Part shown: one piece after another, positions 27,362 to 36,527 of the stretch
How positions within the stretch are numbered: position 1 is the first letter of the stretch
Layout of the letters: each line of letters opens with the position of its first letter
NCBI RefSeq assembly: GCF_002072185.1
Contig: NZ_MVIW01000010.1
Span: forward strand, 1-64,000
Direction of reading: 5' to 3'
DNA length: 64,000 bases
From: Actinomyces denticolens
GTDB lineage: Bacteria > Actinomycetota > Actinomycetes > Actinomycetales > Actinomycetaceae
Position numbers and translations under genes: made by a program
Notes under the pieces: generated by a model
Seen by the model: only the letters and a program-made list of their open reading frames with translations
Database searches by the model: none
What the model was told of the DNA's origin: nothing

Positions 27362-28581
27362 CGCTGGGAGTCCTCCTCGGGAGCCGGCGCCTCGGGGCCC
27401 GGCGCCGCTGCTGGTGATCCTGTCAGTTCCGAGACGATCGCGCGGATCGTCCCCTTGTCACGCTCGAAGCTGAGCGCGCGCGCCGCCGCGTGCGAAGCGC
27501 GCTTGTAGCCGACCACGTCCTGAACCGTGAGGGCCATCAGCGTGGCCGTGATATCGGCGGCCTCATTGGTCCGGGAGTGGACGCCCAGTCCGTACTCGTC
27601 CACGAGCCGCACCATCTCCGCAGTGGGGCCCACCGCGATCGCCAGCCTCGCTTGGACGTAGTCGAAGATCTTGTTGGGCAGGGTCAGGCGCGCGTTCGTG
27701 TTGAAGGGCGGGATCCAGAAGACGCCGACGTCGTAGGCGTTGAGCACGCGGGGCAGATCGCCCGGGGCCACCGGGGCGGGGAAGGCGATCCGCTCGCAGC
27801 CGGCGGCGCGGTCCTTGAGCCGGTCGAGGTAGGCGCCCCGGTCACCGCCGGGCACGAGGAACAGGTCGAGGGTGAAGCGGTCATCGCAGGCCTTGACGGC
27901 GTCGATCATCGCCTCGATGGCGCGCCCGGGCACGGCCCCGCCGGAGTGGACGAGCCGGATGCGGCCGTCGGGGGCCGGCTCGCTGGGGCTCAGGTCCGCG
28001 AAGGCCGCGGCGTTGCGCACCAGGCGCGGCGCGACGCCGTAGCGCCGCTCGTACAAGCCGGCGATCTCGCCGCCCACAGTGGTCACCGCCGCGCAGCGCG
28101 GGAGGTAGGCGCGGCAGATGTGGTCCATGAGAGGCGCGACCAGGAGTCGCCAGCTCGTCACGTGCGTGCGCTCCTCCGGGGCCCACTCGTGCATGTCGGC
28201 CCACACCGGCGCGCCATCGGCGATGGCGAAGGCCGTGGGGATCGAGCGGGCGTCATTGGCCACCACCATGTCGAAGCGCCCGAGCCCGGCCTCGCGCACC
28301 AGCCGCAGGGCGGCCCTCGCGGCCGGCGCCGCCGTCTCACTCGCCCGCAGGCGGCGCAGCGCCAGGCGCACCACGCCCAGGGGCGTCTGGGGGAGGGAGG
28401 GGGCGGAGTCGGGGATGCGCAGGTGCCCTGCCACCTGGGGCGATGTGGGGCCGTACCCCACGGAGGTTACTTCGCCGACCTCGCAGAGCGCCTGGATCTC
28501 CCGGAGCACGCGGGCGTCGCGATGGATCGGGGAGAACGACAGGACGAGGATGCGCGGGGGGCGCGATGGGCGCTGTGGCAC
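27358..28581 (-). CDS. GT4-type glycosyltransferase
   Basis: A 407-residue GT-B protein starting RILVLSFSPIHRDARVLREI. It continues with WADMHEWAPEERTHVTSWRL and a donor domain holding VHSGGAVPGRAIEAMIDAV and LPNKIFDYVQARLAIAVGPT. It is coupled to the wbpI-like gene, so the epimerised sugar may be its donor. It is divergent from the UDP-sugar dehydrogenase across a 144-bp spacer. Confidence 0.78.
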   Translation of the reverse strand: MPQRPSRPPRILVLSFSPIHRDARVLREIQALCEVGEVTSVGYGPTSPQVAGHLRIPDSAPSLPQTPLGVVRLALRRLRASETAAPAARAALRLVREAGLGRFDMVVANDARSIPTAFAIADGAPVWADMHEWAPEERTHVTSWRLLVAPLMDHICRAYLPRCAAVTTVGGEIAGLYERRYGVAPRLVRNAAAFADLSPSEPAPDGRIRLVHSGGAVPGRAIEAMIDAVKACDDRFTLDLFLVPGGDRGAYLDRLKDRAAGCERIAFPAPVAPGDLPRVLNAYDVGVFWIPPFNTNARLTLPNKIFDYVQARLAIAVGPTAEMVRLVDEYGLGVHSRTNEAADITATLMALTVQDVVGYKRASHAAARALSFERDKGTIRAIVSELTGSPAAAPGPEAPAPEEDSQR

Positions 28582-28725
28582 CTCGCCATCCTACGTGAGA
28601 GGGGGTTCCCGCGCTCAGGAGTGGCTCTCGGCCCGTCGCCCGACGTCCCGGGACCGCCTGCCGGCAGTGGCGCGGGGAGGCCGTACCATACGGTGAGAGC
28701 CGCCGCCCGGCATGGAAGGATCATC

Positions 28726-30048
28726 ATGCGCATCGCCGTCGTCGCCCTGGGGAAGATCGGGCTGCCCCTGGCCGCCCAGTACGCCGAGAAGGGCCACGAG
28801 GTCATCGGCGTCGACGTCAACCCCGCCACCGTCGAGGCCGTCAACGCCGGGCGCGAGCCCTTCCCCGGCGAGGCCCACCTGGCGGACAGGCTCGCCGCAC
28901 TGAGCCCCGCCACCGGCAACGGCGCCCTGCGGGCCACCACCGACTACGCCGAGGCCATCCCCGGCGCCGAGGCGGTCGTGCTGGTCGTGCCGCTCTTCGT
29001 CGACGACGTCACCTGGGAGCCCGATTTCACGCTCATGGACGCGGCCACCGCCTCGCTCGCCGAGCACCTGAGCCCCGGCACCCTCGTCTCGTACGAGACC
29101 ACCCTGCCCGTGGGCACCCTGCGCGGGCGCTGGAAGCCCATGATCGAGAGGATCTCCGGCCTGGTGGAGGGCGACGGCGAGCGCGGCTTCCACCTCGTCT
29201 TCAGCCCCGAGCGGGTCCTCACCGGCCGGGTCTTCGCCGACCTGCGCCGCTACCCCAAGCTCGTGGGCGGGCTCACCGAGGCCGGCACCCGCGCCGGCAT
29301 CGCCTTCTACGAGCAGGTCCTCGACTTCGACGAGCGCGCCGATCTGCCGCGCCCCAACGGCGTGTGGGACATGGGCGGCGCCGAGGCCGCCGAGATGGCC
29401 AAGCTCGCCGAGACCACCTACCGGGACGTCAACATCGGCCTGGCCAACCAGTTCGCCGTCTACGCCGACAAGTGCGGCTTCGACGTCCAGCGCGTCATCG
29501 AGGCCTGCAACTCCCAGCCCTACTCCCACATCCACCGCCCCGGCATCGCGGTGGGCGGGCACTGCATCCCCGTCTACCCGCGGCTCTACCTGTCCACCGA
29601 CCCCGACGCCTCCGTCGTGCGCACCGCGCGGGCCTTCAACGCCACCATGCCCGAGTACGTCGTCACCCGCGCCGAGGAGGTCCTCGGGGACCTGGCGGGC
29701 CTGCGCGTCGCGGTGCTCGGCGCCTCCTACCGGGGCGGCGTCAAGGAGACCGCCTTCTCCGGGGTCTTCCCCACCGTGGAGGCACTGCGGGCCCGCGGTG
29801 CCGACGTGAGCGTCCACGACCCCATGTACTCCGACGATGAGCTCGCCGCCTTCGGCTGGACCCCCTACCACCTCGGCGAGGAGGTCGACGCCGCCATCGT
29901 CCAGGCCGACCACGCCGAGTACGCCGGGCTCACCCCCGCCGACCTGCCCGGCATCCGCCTCCTGCTCGACGGGCGGCGCGCCACCGACGCCGAGAAGTGG
30001 ACGGGCACGCCCCGTCTGACCATCGGCGGGGGCCAGCGCCTGGGCTGA
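28726..30048 (+). CDS. wbpA: UDP-N-acetyl-hexosamine 6-dehydrogenase, WbpA/WecC-like
   Basis: A 440-residue member of the UDP-glucose/GDP-mannose dehydrogenase family. The NAD site is VALGKIGLPLAAQYAEKGHE, and the catalytic thiol is C280 in GGHCIP. HLVFSPERVLTG and MAKLAETTYRDVNI match N-acetyl-hexosamine dehydrogenases better than UDP-glucose dehydrogenase. By context it makes UDP-GlcNAc uronic acid, the first step of the WbpA-B-E-D-I route; UDP-ManNAcA is the alternative. ATG 28726 follows GGAAGG at a fair distance. Confidence 0.82.
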   Translation: MRIAVVALGKIGLPLAAQYAEKGHEVIGVDVNPATVEAVNAGREPFPGEAHLADRLAALSPATGNGALRATTDYAEAIPGAEAVVLVVPLFVDDVTWEPDFTLMDAATASLAEHLSPGTLVSYETTLPVGTLRGRWKPMIERISGLVEGDGERGFHLVFSPERVLTGRVFADLRRYPKLVGGLTEAGTRAGIAFYEQVLDFDERADLPRPNGVWDMGGAEAAEMAKLAETTYRDVNIGLANQFAVYADKCGFDVQRVIEACNSQPYSHIHRPGIAVGGHCIPVYPRLYLSTDPDASVVRTARAFNATMPEYVVTRAEEVLGDLAGLRVAVLGASYRGGVKETAFSGVFPTVEALRARGADVSVHDPMYSDDELAAFGWTPYHLGEEVDAAIVQADHAEYAGLTPADLPGIRLLLDGRRATDAEKWTGTPRLTIGGGQRLG

Positions 30049-30118
30049 GCCCGGTGCCGCTCGTACGAGCCCGGGCCGGGGCCGGGCACCAGGGTTGGCC
30101 GGGGCGGGGGAAGCGCGC

Positions 30119-32104
30119 GTGCTGACACTCGTCCTCGGCGCGCTCTTCGGGGCGACCGTCCTCCTGGCACCCGGCTGGGCAGTCGCCCGGTCGGCCGGGG
30201 TCGGCAGGCTGCCCGCCTTCGCCCTCGCCCCGGCGGTCAGCGCCGCGATCATCTCCGTGGCGCAGATGCTCACCAGCGCCCTGTCACTGCACTGGATGGC
30301 CTGGGGGCCGCCCGTCGTCATCGGCCTCATGGCGCTCCTCGGCCTCCCCGCGCGCGTGCTGCGGCGCAAGGGATGGATCCGTATCGGCCCCACCCTTGCG
30401 GGCTCCACGAGGCTGCGGGCCGATGAGCTCGCCTGGCTGCTCGGCGGTGCCGCCTGCGCCGGGGCGGTGGCGATGGCCGCGGCGATGGCCGCGCCCAAGG
30501 CCTCCTGGCCCGCCCAGGCCTACGACGTCACCTTCCACGTCAACGCCATCACCGTCATGAGGGAGATCGGCGATGCCTCCCCCTTCGGCGGACTATGGCC
30601 GATATACCAGGGCTACCGCGCCTTCTACCCCACGCTCTGGCACGCGATCTCCGTCTTCATCCCCGGCAGCGCCATCCAGGCCACCAACGCCCTGCTCCTG
30701 GGATGCGCCGTCCTGGTCTGGCCGGCGGCTCTGACGGGCATGCTCACGGCGCTGCGCCGGACCCTCGGCGAGGGCTGGGCCAGGGCCACCGGCCTGACCG
30801 TCGCGCTGGCCTCGACCACCGTCGCGTTGCCGGTGCTCATGACCTCTCTGACGGTATGGCCCTACGTCCTGTCCGTCATCGCCCTGCCCGGGGTCCTCGC
30901 CGTCCTGGGCACCGCGCTGCGCGACATCCTCGACCGGACCTGCACCCCCGGGATCAGCCTGGGCGTGCTCGTCGTCATCGGGGGCGGCACGGTGCTCGCC
31001 CATGGCGCGGGCGCCTTCAACGTGCTGGTGGTCAGCCTGCCCTTCGTCATCGCGGTGATGAGCCACGTCATCCGCCTGGGAGGTCGGGGACGGCGCATCG
31101 TGCTGCGCGTCCTCCCCCTGCTCACCGCAGCGGCCCTGCTCGGCGGGTGGGTGATGGGCGAGCAGGTGTTCTCGGTGCTCTCCTACGAGCGGCCCGCGGG
31201 AGGCTGGGACGGGATCCTCGATGCGCTCAGGAGGATCATCCTCGACGCCCCGCAGTACGGCATCGTGCCCCCCATCGCCTGGATCCCCGCGGGGGCGCTG
31301 TTTACCGCCCTCGCGGTCGTGGGCGCGTGGCAGGCCCGCCATGACGCCTCCCTGCGCCCCTGGGTCGCGCTGTGGCTCATGGCCGCGGTGATCGTCCTGC
31401 TCACTTCGGGACCCGCCTGGCCGGGGCGCCAGATCGGCTCGCCCTGGTACCTCCAGGAGGCGCGGATCATGCCATTGGTGACCATCCCCGCGATGCTCCT
31501 CGCCGCGCGTGGTATCAGCGGCCTGCTCGCCGTCGAGCCGGCGCGCCCGCCACGACGGCGCGGCGGGGACCGGCCGCGGAGCGCCGCGCTCGCCGCCGTC
31601 GTCCTGATGGCCGTGGCCTGCCGGGTTCCGCTGCTGCACACCCTGGTCGCCTCGGTCTGGGACCCGCACCGGATTCAGCACGGCACGCTGGCCACTGTCG
31701 ATGAACTTGTCCTGTTGGAGAGGTCCAGGAGCGTCCTCCCCGACGACGCGGTGGTCCTGGGCGCCCCCGCCCGGGGCGCGGGCTACGTGTGGCCCATGAC
31801 CGGCATCCACGGGGTCTACATGTCCCGCAGCGAGCCCTACCACCCCTCCGACATGGGCAGCGTTGCCCGCCTATGGCCCGGCTTCGGCGTCGATGAGACG
31901 ACGACGGCCCTGGTCTGCTCGCGCTTGGACAGCCTGGGCGTCGAGTACTTCCTCGCCCAGGAGGACCCGACGGCCGCCGGCGCCGAGTACGGCGCCGCCA
32001 GGGCATGGTGGGACGCGCCGCTCATCCGTCCGCCCGCGCGGGGGGTCGAGCTCGTCGACTCCGAGGGGGACGCCACCCTGTGGCGCATCACCGGTTGCGG
32101 CTGA
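30119..32104 (+). CDS. DUF6541-type multi-spanning membrane protein (paralogue 2 of 4)
   Basis: A 661-residue protein of the same build as the one at 23.8 kb. It has about 12 membrane segments, AYDVTFHVNAITVMREIGDA in the first large loop, YPTLWHAISVFIPG soon after, and a C-terminal outer domain with VVLGAPARGAGYVWPMTGIH. GTG 30119 is preferred over TTG 30095 because GGGGGAAG sits just upstream. It opens a set of three tandem paralogues. Function is unknown; GT-C-like transferase or polymerase activity is plausible. Confidence 0.72.
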   Translation: MLTLVLGALFGATVLLAPGWAVARSAGVGRLPAFALAPAVSAAIISVAQMLTSALSLHWMAWGPPVVIGLMALLGLPARVLRRKGWIRIGPTLAGSTRLRADELAWLLGGAACAGAVAMAAAMAAPKASWPAQAYDVTFHVNAITVMREIGDASPFGGLWPIYQGYRAFYPTLWHAISVFIPGSAIQATNALLLGCAVLVWPAALTGMLTALRRTLGEGWARATGLTVALASTTVALPVLMTSLTVWPYVLSVIALPGVLAVLGTALRDILDRTCTPGISLGVLVVIGGGTVLAHGAGAFNVLVVSLPFVIAVMSHVIRLGGRGRRIVLRVLPLLTAAALLGGWVMGEQVFSVLSYERPAGGWDGILDALRRIILDAPQYGIVPPIAWIPAGALFTALAVVGAWQARHDASLRPWVALWLMAAVIVLLTSGPAWPGRQIGSPWYLQEARIMPLVTIPAMLLAARGISGLLAVEPARPPRRRGGDRPRSAALAAVVLMAVACRVPLLHTLVASVWDPHRIQHGTLATVDELVLLERSRSVLPDDAVVLGAPARGAGYVWPMTGIHGVYMSRSEPYHPSDMGSVARLWPGFGVDETTTALVCSRLDSLGVEYFLAQEDPTAAGAEYGAARAWWDAPLIRPPARGVELVDSEGDATLWRITGCG

Positions 32105-32212
32105 GTTGCGATGGGCTCCTAGACGCGCGATCCGCGCCCCACGCCCCGCCCCCGGCGCCCCGGCCGTCTATGATCGGCGGGTCAGTCCCCGGAACACGGC
32201 GAGGGAGGCCCA

Positions 32213-34279
32213 GTGGACTGGAACGCCTTGGTCCTCCTCGCGGTCGCGCTCACCGCGCTCATCGTCGCGCCTGGAGCCATCCTTCTGCGCGCCCTGGGAG
32301 CACCGCCGATCGTGGCCCTGGCCGCCGGCCCCGCGATCACTCTCATGATCGTCGTACTGGCGGGGATCGGACTGGAGTCCGTCGGGATCGGGTGGGGGAC
32401 CGGATCATACGGCGCTCTGGGCGCGGCGGTGCTCGCCTCCTCCCTGGCCGCCCGGGTCCTACGCCGCCGGCTGGCCGTCCGTCGGGAAGCGCCCTCGCAC
32501 GATGAACCCGCCCCCACGATTCTCCGGGCCATCCGGGCCATCCGGGTCATCCGGGCCGTCGCCGGCTCCCGCCTCCCCCTGTCCCCCGGCGCGCCCAAGA
32601 CCTTGCTCCTCGCCGTCGCCGCGATCCTGGCCGCCCTGCCCGCCGGCCTCATCCACGCGCTCGCTCTGACCCGCCAGATGGGGGATCCGGACACCGTTCA
32701 CCAGAACATGGACTCCGTGCTCCACATGAACCTCATCGAGGAGATCCACCGCACGGGCAACGCCTCCATCCTCACGGCCTCCCGAGCCATCAACGGGGCC
32801 ATCTACCCCGACGGCTTCCACTCCATCGCCGTCGTCCTGCGCCCCTGGGCGAATTCCTCGCAGATCCTCAACGCATCCCTCCTCGCCGTCGGCGCGATCC
32901 TCCTGCCCATGACCACAGTGCTGCTCGCGCGCGCCATGGGCCTGCGCTGGTGGGCGGCCAGCCTTGCGGCCCTCCTGGGCACCGCCACGATGTGGGTCCC
33001 GGCGTACATGGTGTTCTTCAACGCGCTCATGGCCGCCGCCCTGGCGACGGTCGCGCTCCTGGGGGCCATCGCCGCCCTCCTGGCCCTGCCGGGGCGCGGC
33101 CGCCGCCACCTGGTCGCGCTCGCGGCGCTGGCGGCCGCCTGCCTCGTGGGGGTCGGCGCAGCTCACCCCGGAGGAGCGCAGGCGCTGCTCATCATCCTGT
33201 GCGCGCTCGGCGCGGCCCGTCTCTCTCGCGCGGCTCTGACGGCGGCCAGGGACGGCCGGAGGCGGGATGGCCTCCTGCGCCTCGCCTCGGCACTGGCCTG
33301 TCTGATGCCCGTCGGGATCATGCCATTCATCCCCGCGCTGCGGACGATGTCGGGGTTCCCCGGAGAGGGCCGCACCATCGGAACGACGGCCTCCATGAGC
33401 CTCCTCCTGGCGCCCCTGGAGGGGCAGGCCATGTCCGGCTGGCTGGGGGCGCTCGGCGGCCTGGCCGTGGCCGGGGCGATCCTCCTGGCACTCAGTGGAC
33501 GGTGGGCGCCGGTGACGGTGTGGGGAACGCTCGTGGCGCTCGCGCTGACGACGGCCTCGGCCAGCCCCGCCCTGGGCGCCCTCACAGGCGCCTGGTGGCG
33601 CGACCTCCTGCGCATCCTGGCGATCCTCGTGCTCATCGACGGCATCCTCGCCGCGGGCTGCCTCCAGGAGCTGGCCCTGCTAGCCCGTCGGGCGTGGGCT
33701 GCCCGGATGGGCCCCTCGCTCTCCTACCGGGGCAGGGTCCTGCGCGCGCCGCACGCGGCCACCGCCCTCGCCGTCTGCGCGGCCCTGGGCATGAGCATCC
33801 CCGCCAGCCGCGTGGGCACCGAGGCCTCGGAGAACTGGTCCTACTACGCCTACCAGTGGTTCACGCACCACGTCTGGCTCAACGCCGGTGAGGCCGAGGA
33901 GCTCCAGGGCGAGGACCGGGATGCCTTCGCCGGGACGGTGGTCTACGGGTGCCCGGAGACAGGTGCGACCTACGTCGCCGCCCTCACCGACGGCACCTCC
34001 TTCTACCGGCACTACGGGGCCCCCATCAACTGGCAGCAGCAGTACCTGGCGCAGAACTTCTCGAAGATCCGCACCGATGCCCGGGTATGCGGCATCATCA
34101 GGGCCCAGGGCGGCATCCCCATGTACTACGAGCAGCCGGATCTGCCCCCGGAGGCCTTCGCCCTCTACCCCGGCTTCCGCCATGTCGACACATCGAAGGG
34201 TTTCGTGAAGGTGGCCGACATCGACGGCGCCCGACTGTGGCGCATCACCGCCTGCGACCAGAAGGGAACGACTCCATGA
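32213..34279 (+). CDS. DUF6541-type multi-spanning membrane protein (paralogue 3 of 4)
   Basis: A 688-residue membrane protein with the shared loop pattern NMDSVLHMNLIEEIHRTGNA and a C-terminal outer domain with VYGCPETGATYVAALTDG. The end, GARLWRITACD, closely matches its paralogues. GTG 32213 has GAGGGAGG five bases upstream. The stop overlaps the fourth paralogue's start. It differs from the others in an Arg-rich loop near residue 80, where VIRAIR-like units are repeated. Confidence 0.72.
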   Translation: MDWNALVLLAVALTALIVAPGAILLRALGAPPIVALAAGPAITLMIVVLAGIGLESVGIGWGTGSYGALGAAVLASSLAARVLRRRLAVRREAPSHDEPAPTILRAIRAIRVIRAVAGSRLPLSPGAPKTLLLAVAAILAALPAGLIHALALTRQMGDPDTVHQNMDSVLHMNLIEEIHRTGNASILTASRAINGAIYPDGFHSIAVVLRPWANSSQILNASLLAVGAILLPMTTVLLARAMGLRWWAASLAALLGTATMWVPAYMVFFNALMAAALATVALLGAIAALLALPGRGRRHLVALAALAAACLVGVGAAHPGGAQALLIILCALGAARLSRAALTAARDGRRRDGLLRLASALACLMPVGIMPFIPALRTMSGFPGEGRTIGTTASMSLLLAPLEGQAMSGWLGALGGLAVAGAILLALSGRWAPVTVWGTLVALALTTASASPALGALTGAWWRDLLRILAILVLIDGILAAGCLQELALLARRAWAARMGPSLSYRGRVLRAPHAATALAVCAALGMSIPASRVGTEASENWSYYAYQWFTHHVWLNAGEAEELQGEDRDAFAGTVVYGCPETGATYVAALTDGTSFYRHYGAPINWQQQYLAQNFSKIRTDARVCGIIRAQGGIPMYYEQPDLPPEAFALYPGFRHVDTSKGFVKVADIDGARLWRITACDQKGTTP

Positions 34280-36435
34280 GCGGCTCTCGGCGCCCCCGTC
34301 CCGCAGTCGGGATCGGGCCCACCGCGATCCGCGTCGTCGTCCTGCCGCTGGCCGGGATCGCGGCACTCGCGCTGATGATCCAGCTCGGCGGCGGAGTCGG
34401 CCCCTCGTGGGCGGCCGCCCCGCCGATCGCGGTGGCGGCCCTCGGCGGACTCATCATCCCGGGCTGGTCGATCGCCCAGGCCTGGGGGTTGCGCGGCGTG
34501 ACGGCACTGGGCGCCGCGCCCGCGATCACCGCGGGGATCCTCACCGTGGGCAGCACGCTGGCCCAGCCCCTCGGGATCCCATGGGACCGCGCCCACCTGC
34601 TCATCGGCCCCGTCGGCTGGCTATGGGCCGCGTGCGCGGCGGCCGGCCTGCTCGCGCGACGCGCGCCCCTGGCCCCCGGTACCGCCGGCCGGCCGTCCGG
34701 CTCGGCCCACCTCGACACCCGGGGCCGGGCCGCGCTGTGCGCGGGACTGGGGCTGGCCGCGCTCATGACCGCAGTGCCGGTGATCCGCTCGACCGGGGCC
34801 CTCGACTCCCCGATGCAGGCCTCGGACTCCATCTACCACCTGTCCGCCACCGCCTTCGTACGCCTGACGGGGGACGCGAGCTCGCTCGGCGGCACCTGGC
34901 CGCTCTACGACGGTCAGCGCATCTACTACCCCATGGTCTGGCATGCCATCGCCGCGCTCCTGCCCGGCGGGGTCATCGAGGGCTCCAACACTCTCGTGGT
35001 GGTGCTCTCGTCGGCCATCTGGCCACTGAGCATGGCGGCCCTCCTGCGCGAGACCCTCAGGCGCGCGGGCCCCGAGGACGACCGCGGCGCAGGTGTGCTC
35101 CTGGGACTGGGGACCGCGCTGTCCGGCTCAGTGGTCTCCGTCCTCCTCCTCCTCACCAGCGTGTGGCCCTACGCGCTGTCCGTATGCCTCCTGCCCGGAT
35201 GCCTCGCTCTGGTGACACGCGTCTGCGGGAGCGGTGCCCTGGACGATCGACCGCGTGCACATGCCCTCGCGCCGGCGGTCCTGGGCGCTCTCGGCGTCAT
35301 CGGCGCGCACGGCGCGGCCGCCTTCAACCTCATCGTGCTCGCCGGGCCGCTCGTGGCGCACGGCCTGTGGGGCCCGGTGTCCGCCGCCTGGCGCCGCGGC
35401 GGGCGGGGGAGAGGGGCCCTGATCGCCGCCGCCACCGCAGGCGGGCTCCTGGTGGCCGGGGCCGGCTGGCGGGTGCGCGGCTCGCTGGTGGACGTGTTCT
35501 CCTACCGGCGTCCTCCCAGCAACCTCGCGGAGACCGTCTACGCGCTCGCCACCGATCACCCCCTGCTCGCCCGCTTCTCCCCGTACATCCCGGGCAACGC
35601 CCTGGTGCTCGCTCTGGCGCTCACCGCCGTCATCGGAGCGTGGAGGGGCGCCCGGGGAAGCGATGCCCAGCAGGTGCGGCTGTGGTCCATCGGCACTGGG
35701 GCGGCGGCGCTCATCCTGCTCCTCGCCGCAGGGCCCCAGTGGCCCCTGCGCGTTCTGGCCGGGCCGTGGTACACCCAGCGGGCCCGCATCATCGTCCTCG
35801 TGACGATCGGGCTTCTCGTGCTCGCCACGCTCGGCACCCGCAACCTCATCTGCGCCTGGCGCCCGCTCACCGGATGGCGCGGGCGGCTGGCATCGACCCC
35901 GCAGCGCATGGCGCTGACCGTGCTCGCGATCTCACTCGTCCTCGCCCCCGCCTGGAGGTGGGGCCTGAAAGCGGAGATCATGGAGGCGGTCCACGATCCA
36001 GAGCGCATCTCCTACGGCACGATGCTCTCCGACGCCGAGCTGACCATGATCCGCCGCGCTCCCCAGGAGCTCGGCGGGGACGCGCTCGTCATAGGCAACC
36101 CGTCCAACGGCAGCGCCTACTTGTGGAGCGCGGCCGGTGTGCGCACGGTTTACCCCACGCGGCTCCTGCCGATCAGCCCGGAGCTGGAGTGGCTGGGGGA
36201 GCACCTCGACCAGCTCGGCTCCGATCCCGAGGTGTGCCGGATCCTCAACGAGCGCGGGGTGACGCACTACTACTCCGACGACGCCCGCCCCGACGGCGCC
36301 ACCGGGGGCGGCCGCCAGCCGCTGTGGGGCCGGCGGATGGACCAGGTGCCCCACGAGCACTTGGAGCGGGTCGACTCCGCGCCGTCGGGCGCCGGGTCCA
36401 CGGCGACGCTCTGGCGCATCACCGCCTGCGGCTGA
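34276..36435 (+). CDS. DUF6541-type multi-spanning membrane protein (paralogue 4 of 4)
   Basis: A 719-residue protein with SDSIYHLSATAFVRLTGDA and YYPMVWHAIAALLPGG after the first segments, and VIGNPSNGSAYLWSAAGVRT in the C-terminal domain. The tail TATLWRITACG is almost the same as in paralogues 2 and 3, which suggests recent duplication. It is translationally coupled to paralogue 3. Sixteen bases after its stop lies the first of two 48-bp repeats bounding the XRE-ImmA island. Confidence 0.72.
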   Translation: MSGSRRPRPAVGIGPTAIRVVVLPLAGIAALALMIQLGGGVGPSWAAAPPIAVAALGGLIIPGWSIAQAWGLRGVTALGAAPAITAGILTVGSTLAQPLGIPWDRAHLLIGPVGWLWAACAAAGLLARRAPLAPGTAGRPSGSAHLDTRGRAALCAGLGLAALMTAVPVIRSTGALDSPMQASDSIYHLSATAFVRLTGDASSLGGTWPLYDGQRIYYPMVWHAIAALLPGGVIEGSNTLVVVLSSAIWPLSMAALLRETLRRAGPEDDRGAGVLLGLGTALSGSVVSVLLLLTSVWPYALSVCLLPGCLALVTRVCGSGALDDRPRAHALAPAVLGALGVIGAHGAAAFNLIVLAGPLVAHGLWGPVSAAWRRGGRGRGALIAAATAGGLLVAGAGWRVRGSLVDVFSYRRPPSNLAETVYALATDHPLLARFSPYIPGNALVLALALTAVIGAWRGARGSDAQQVRLWSIGTGAAALILLLAAGPQWPLRVLAGPWYTQRARIIVLVTIGLLVLATLGTRNLICAWRPLTGWRGRLASTPQRMALTVLAISLVLAPAWRWGLKAEIMEAVHDPERISYGTMLSDAELTMIRRAPQELGGDALVIGNPSNGSAYLWSAAGVRTVYPTRLLPISPELEWLGEHLDQLGSDPEVCRILNERGVTHYYSDDARPDGATGGGRQPLWGRRMDQVPHEHLERVDSAPSGAGSTATLWRITACG

Positions 36436-36450
36436 CGCCCGTCGCCGCCG

Positions 36451-36498
36451 TCACTGACCCTGGGCGGCGTACTTGGCCTCGACCTCCGCCTTGAGCGG
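36451..36498 (-). repeat. orphan copy of the rmlB 3' end (48-bp direct repeat)
   Basis: The sequence equals the last 15 codons plus stop of rmlB (37966-38013) without a mismatch. Identity ends abruptly on both sides. It is the left boundary of the XRE-ImmA island. Confidence 0.9.
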
Positions 36499-36506
36499 CG
36501 GAAGGC

Positions 36507-36527
36507 TGTGTGCGAAAATCGCACACA
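36507..36527. promoter_or_regulatory. palindromic operator overlapping the start of the XRE-ImmA gene
   Basis: Perfect 9-bp arms TGTGTGCGA (36507-36515) and TCGCACACA (36519-36527) are separated by AAA. The last base is the A of the ATG start. GAAAAT inside it could be the -10 box of a leaderless transcript. Binding by the gene's own XRE domain would block its promoter, the usual autoregulation in such systems. Confidence 0.7.
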
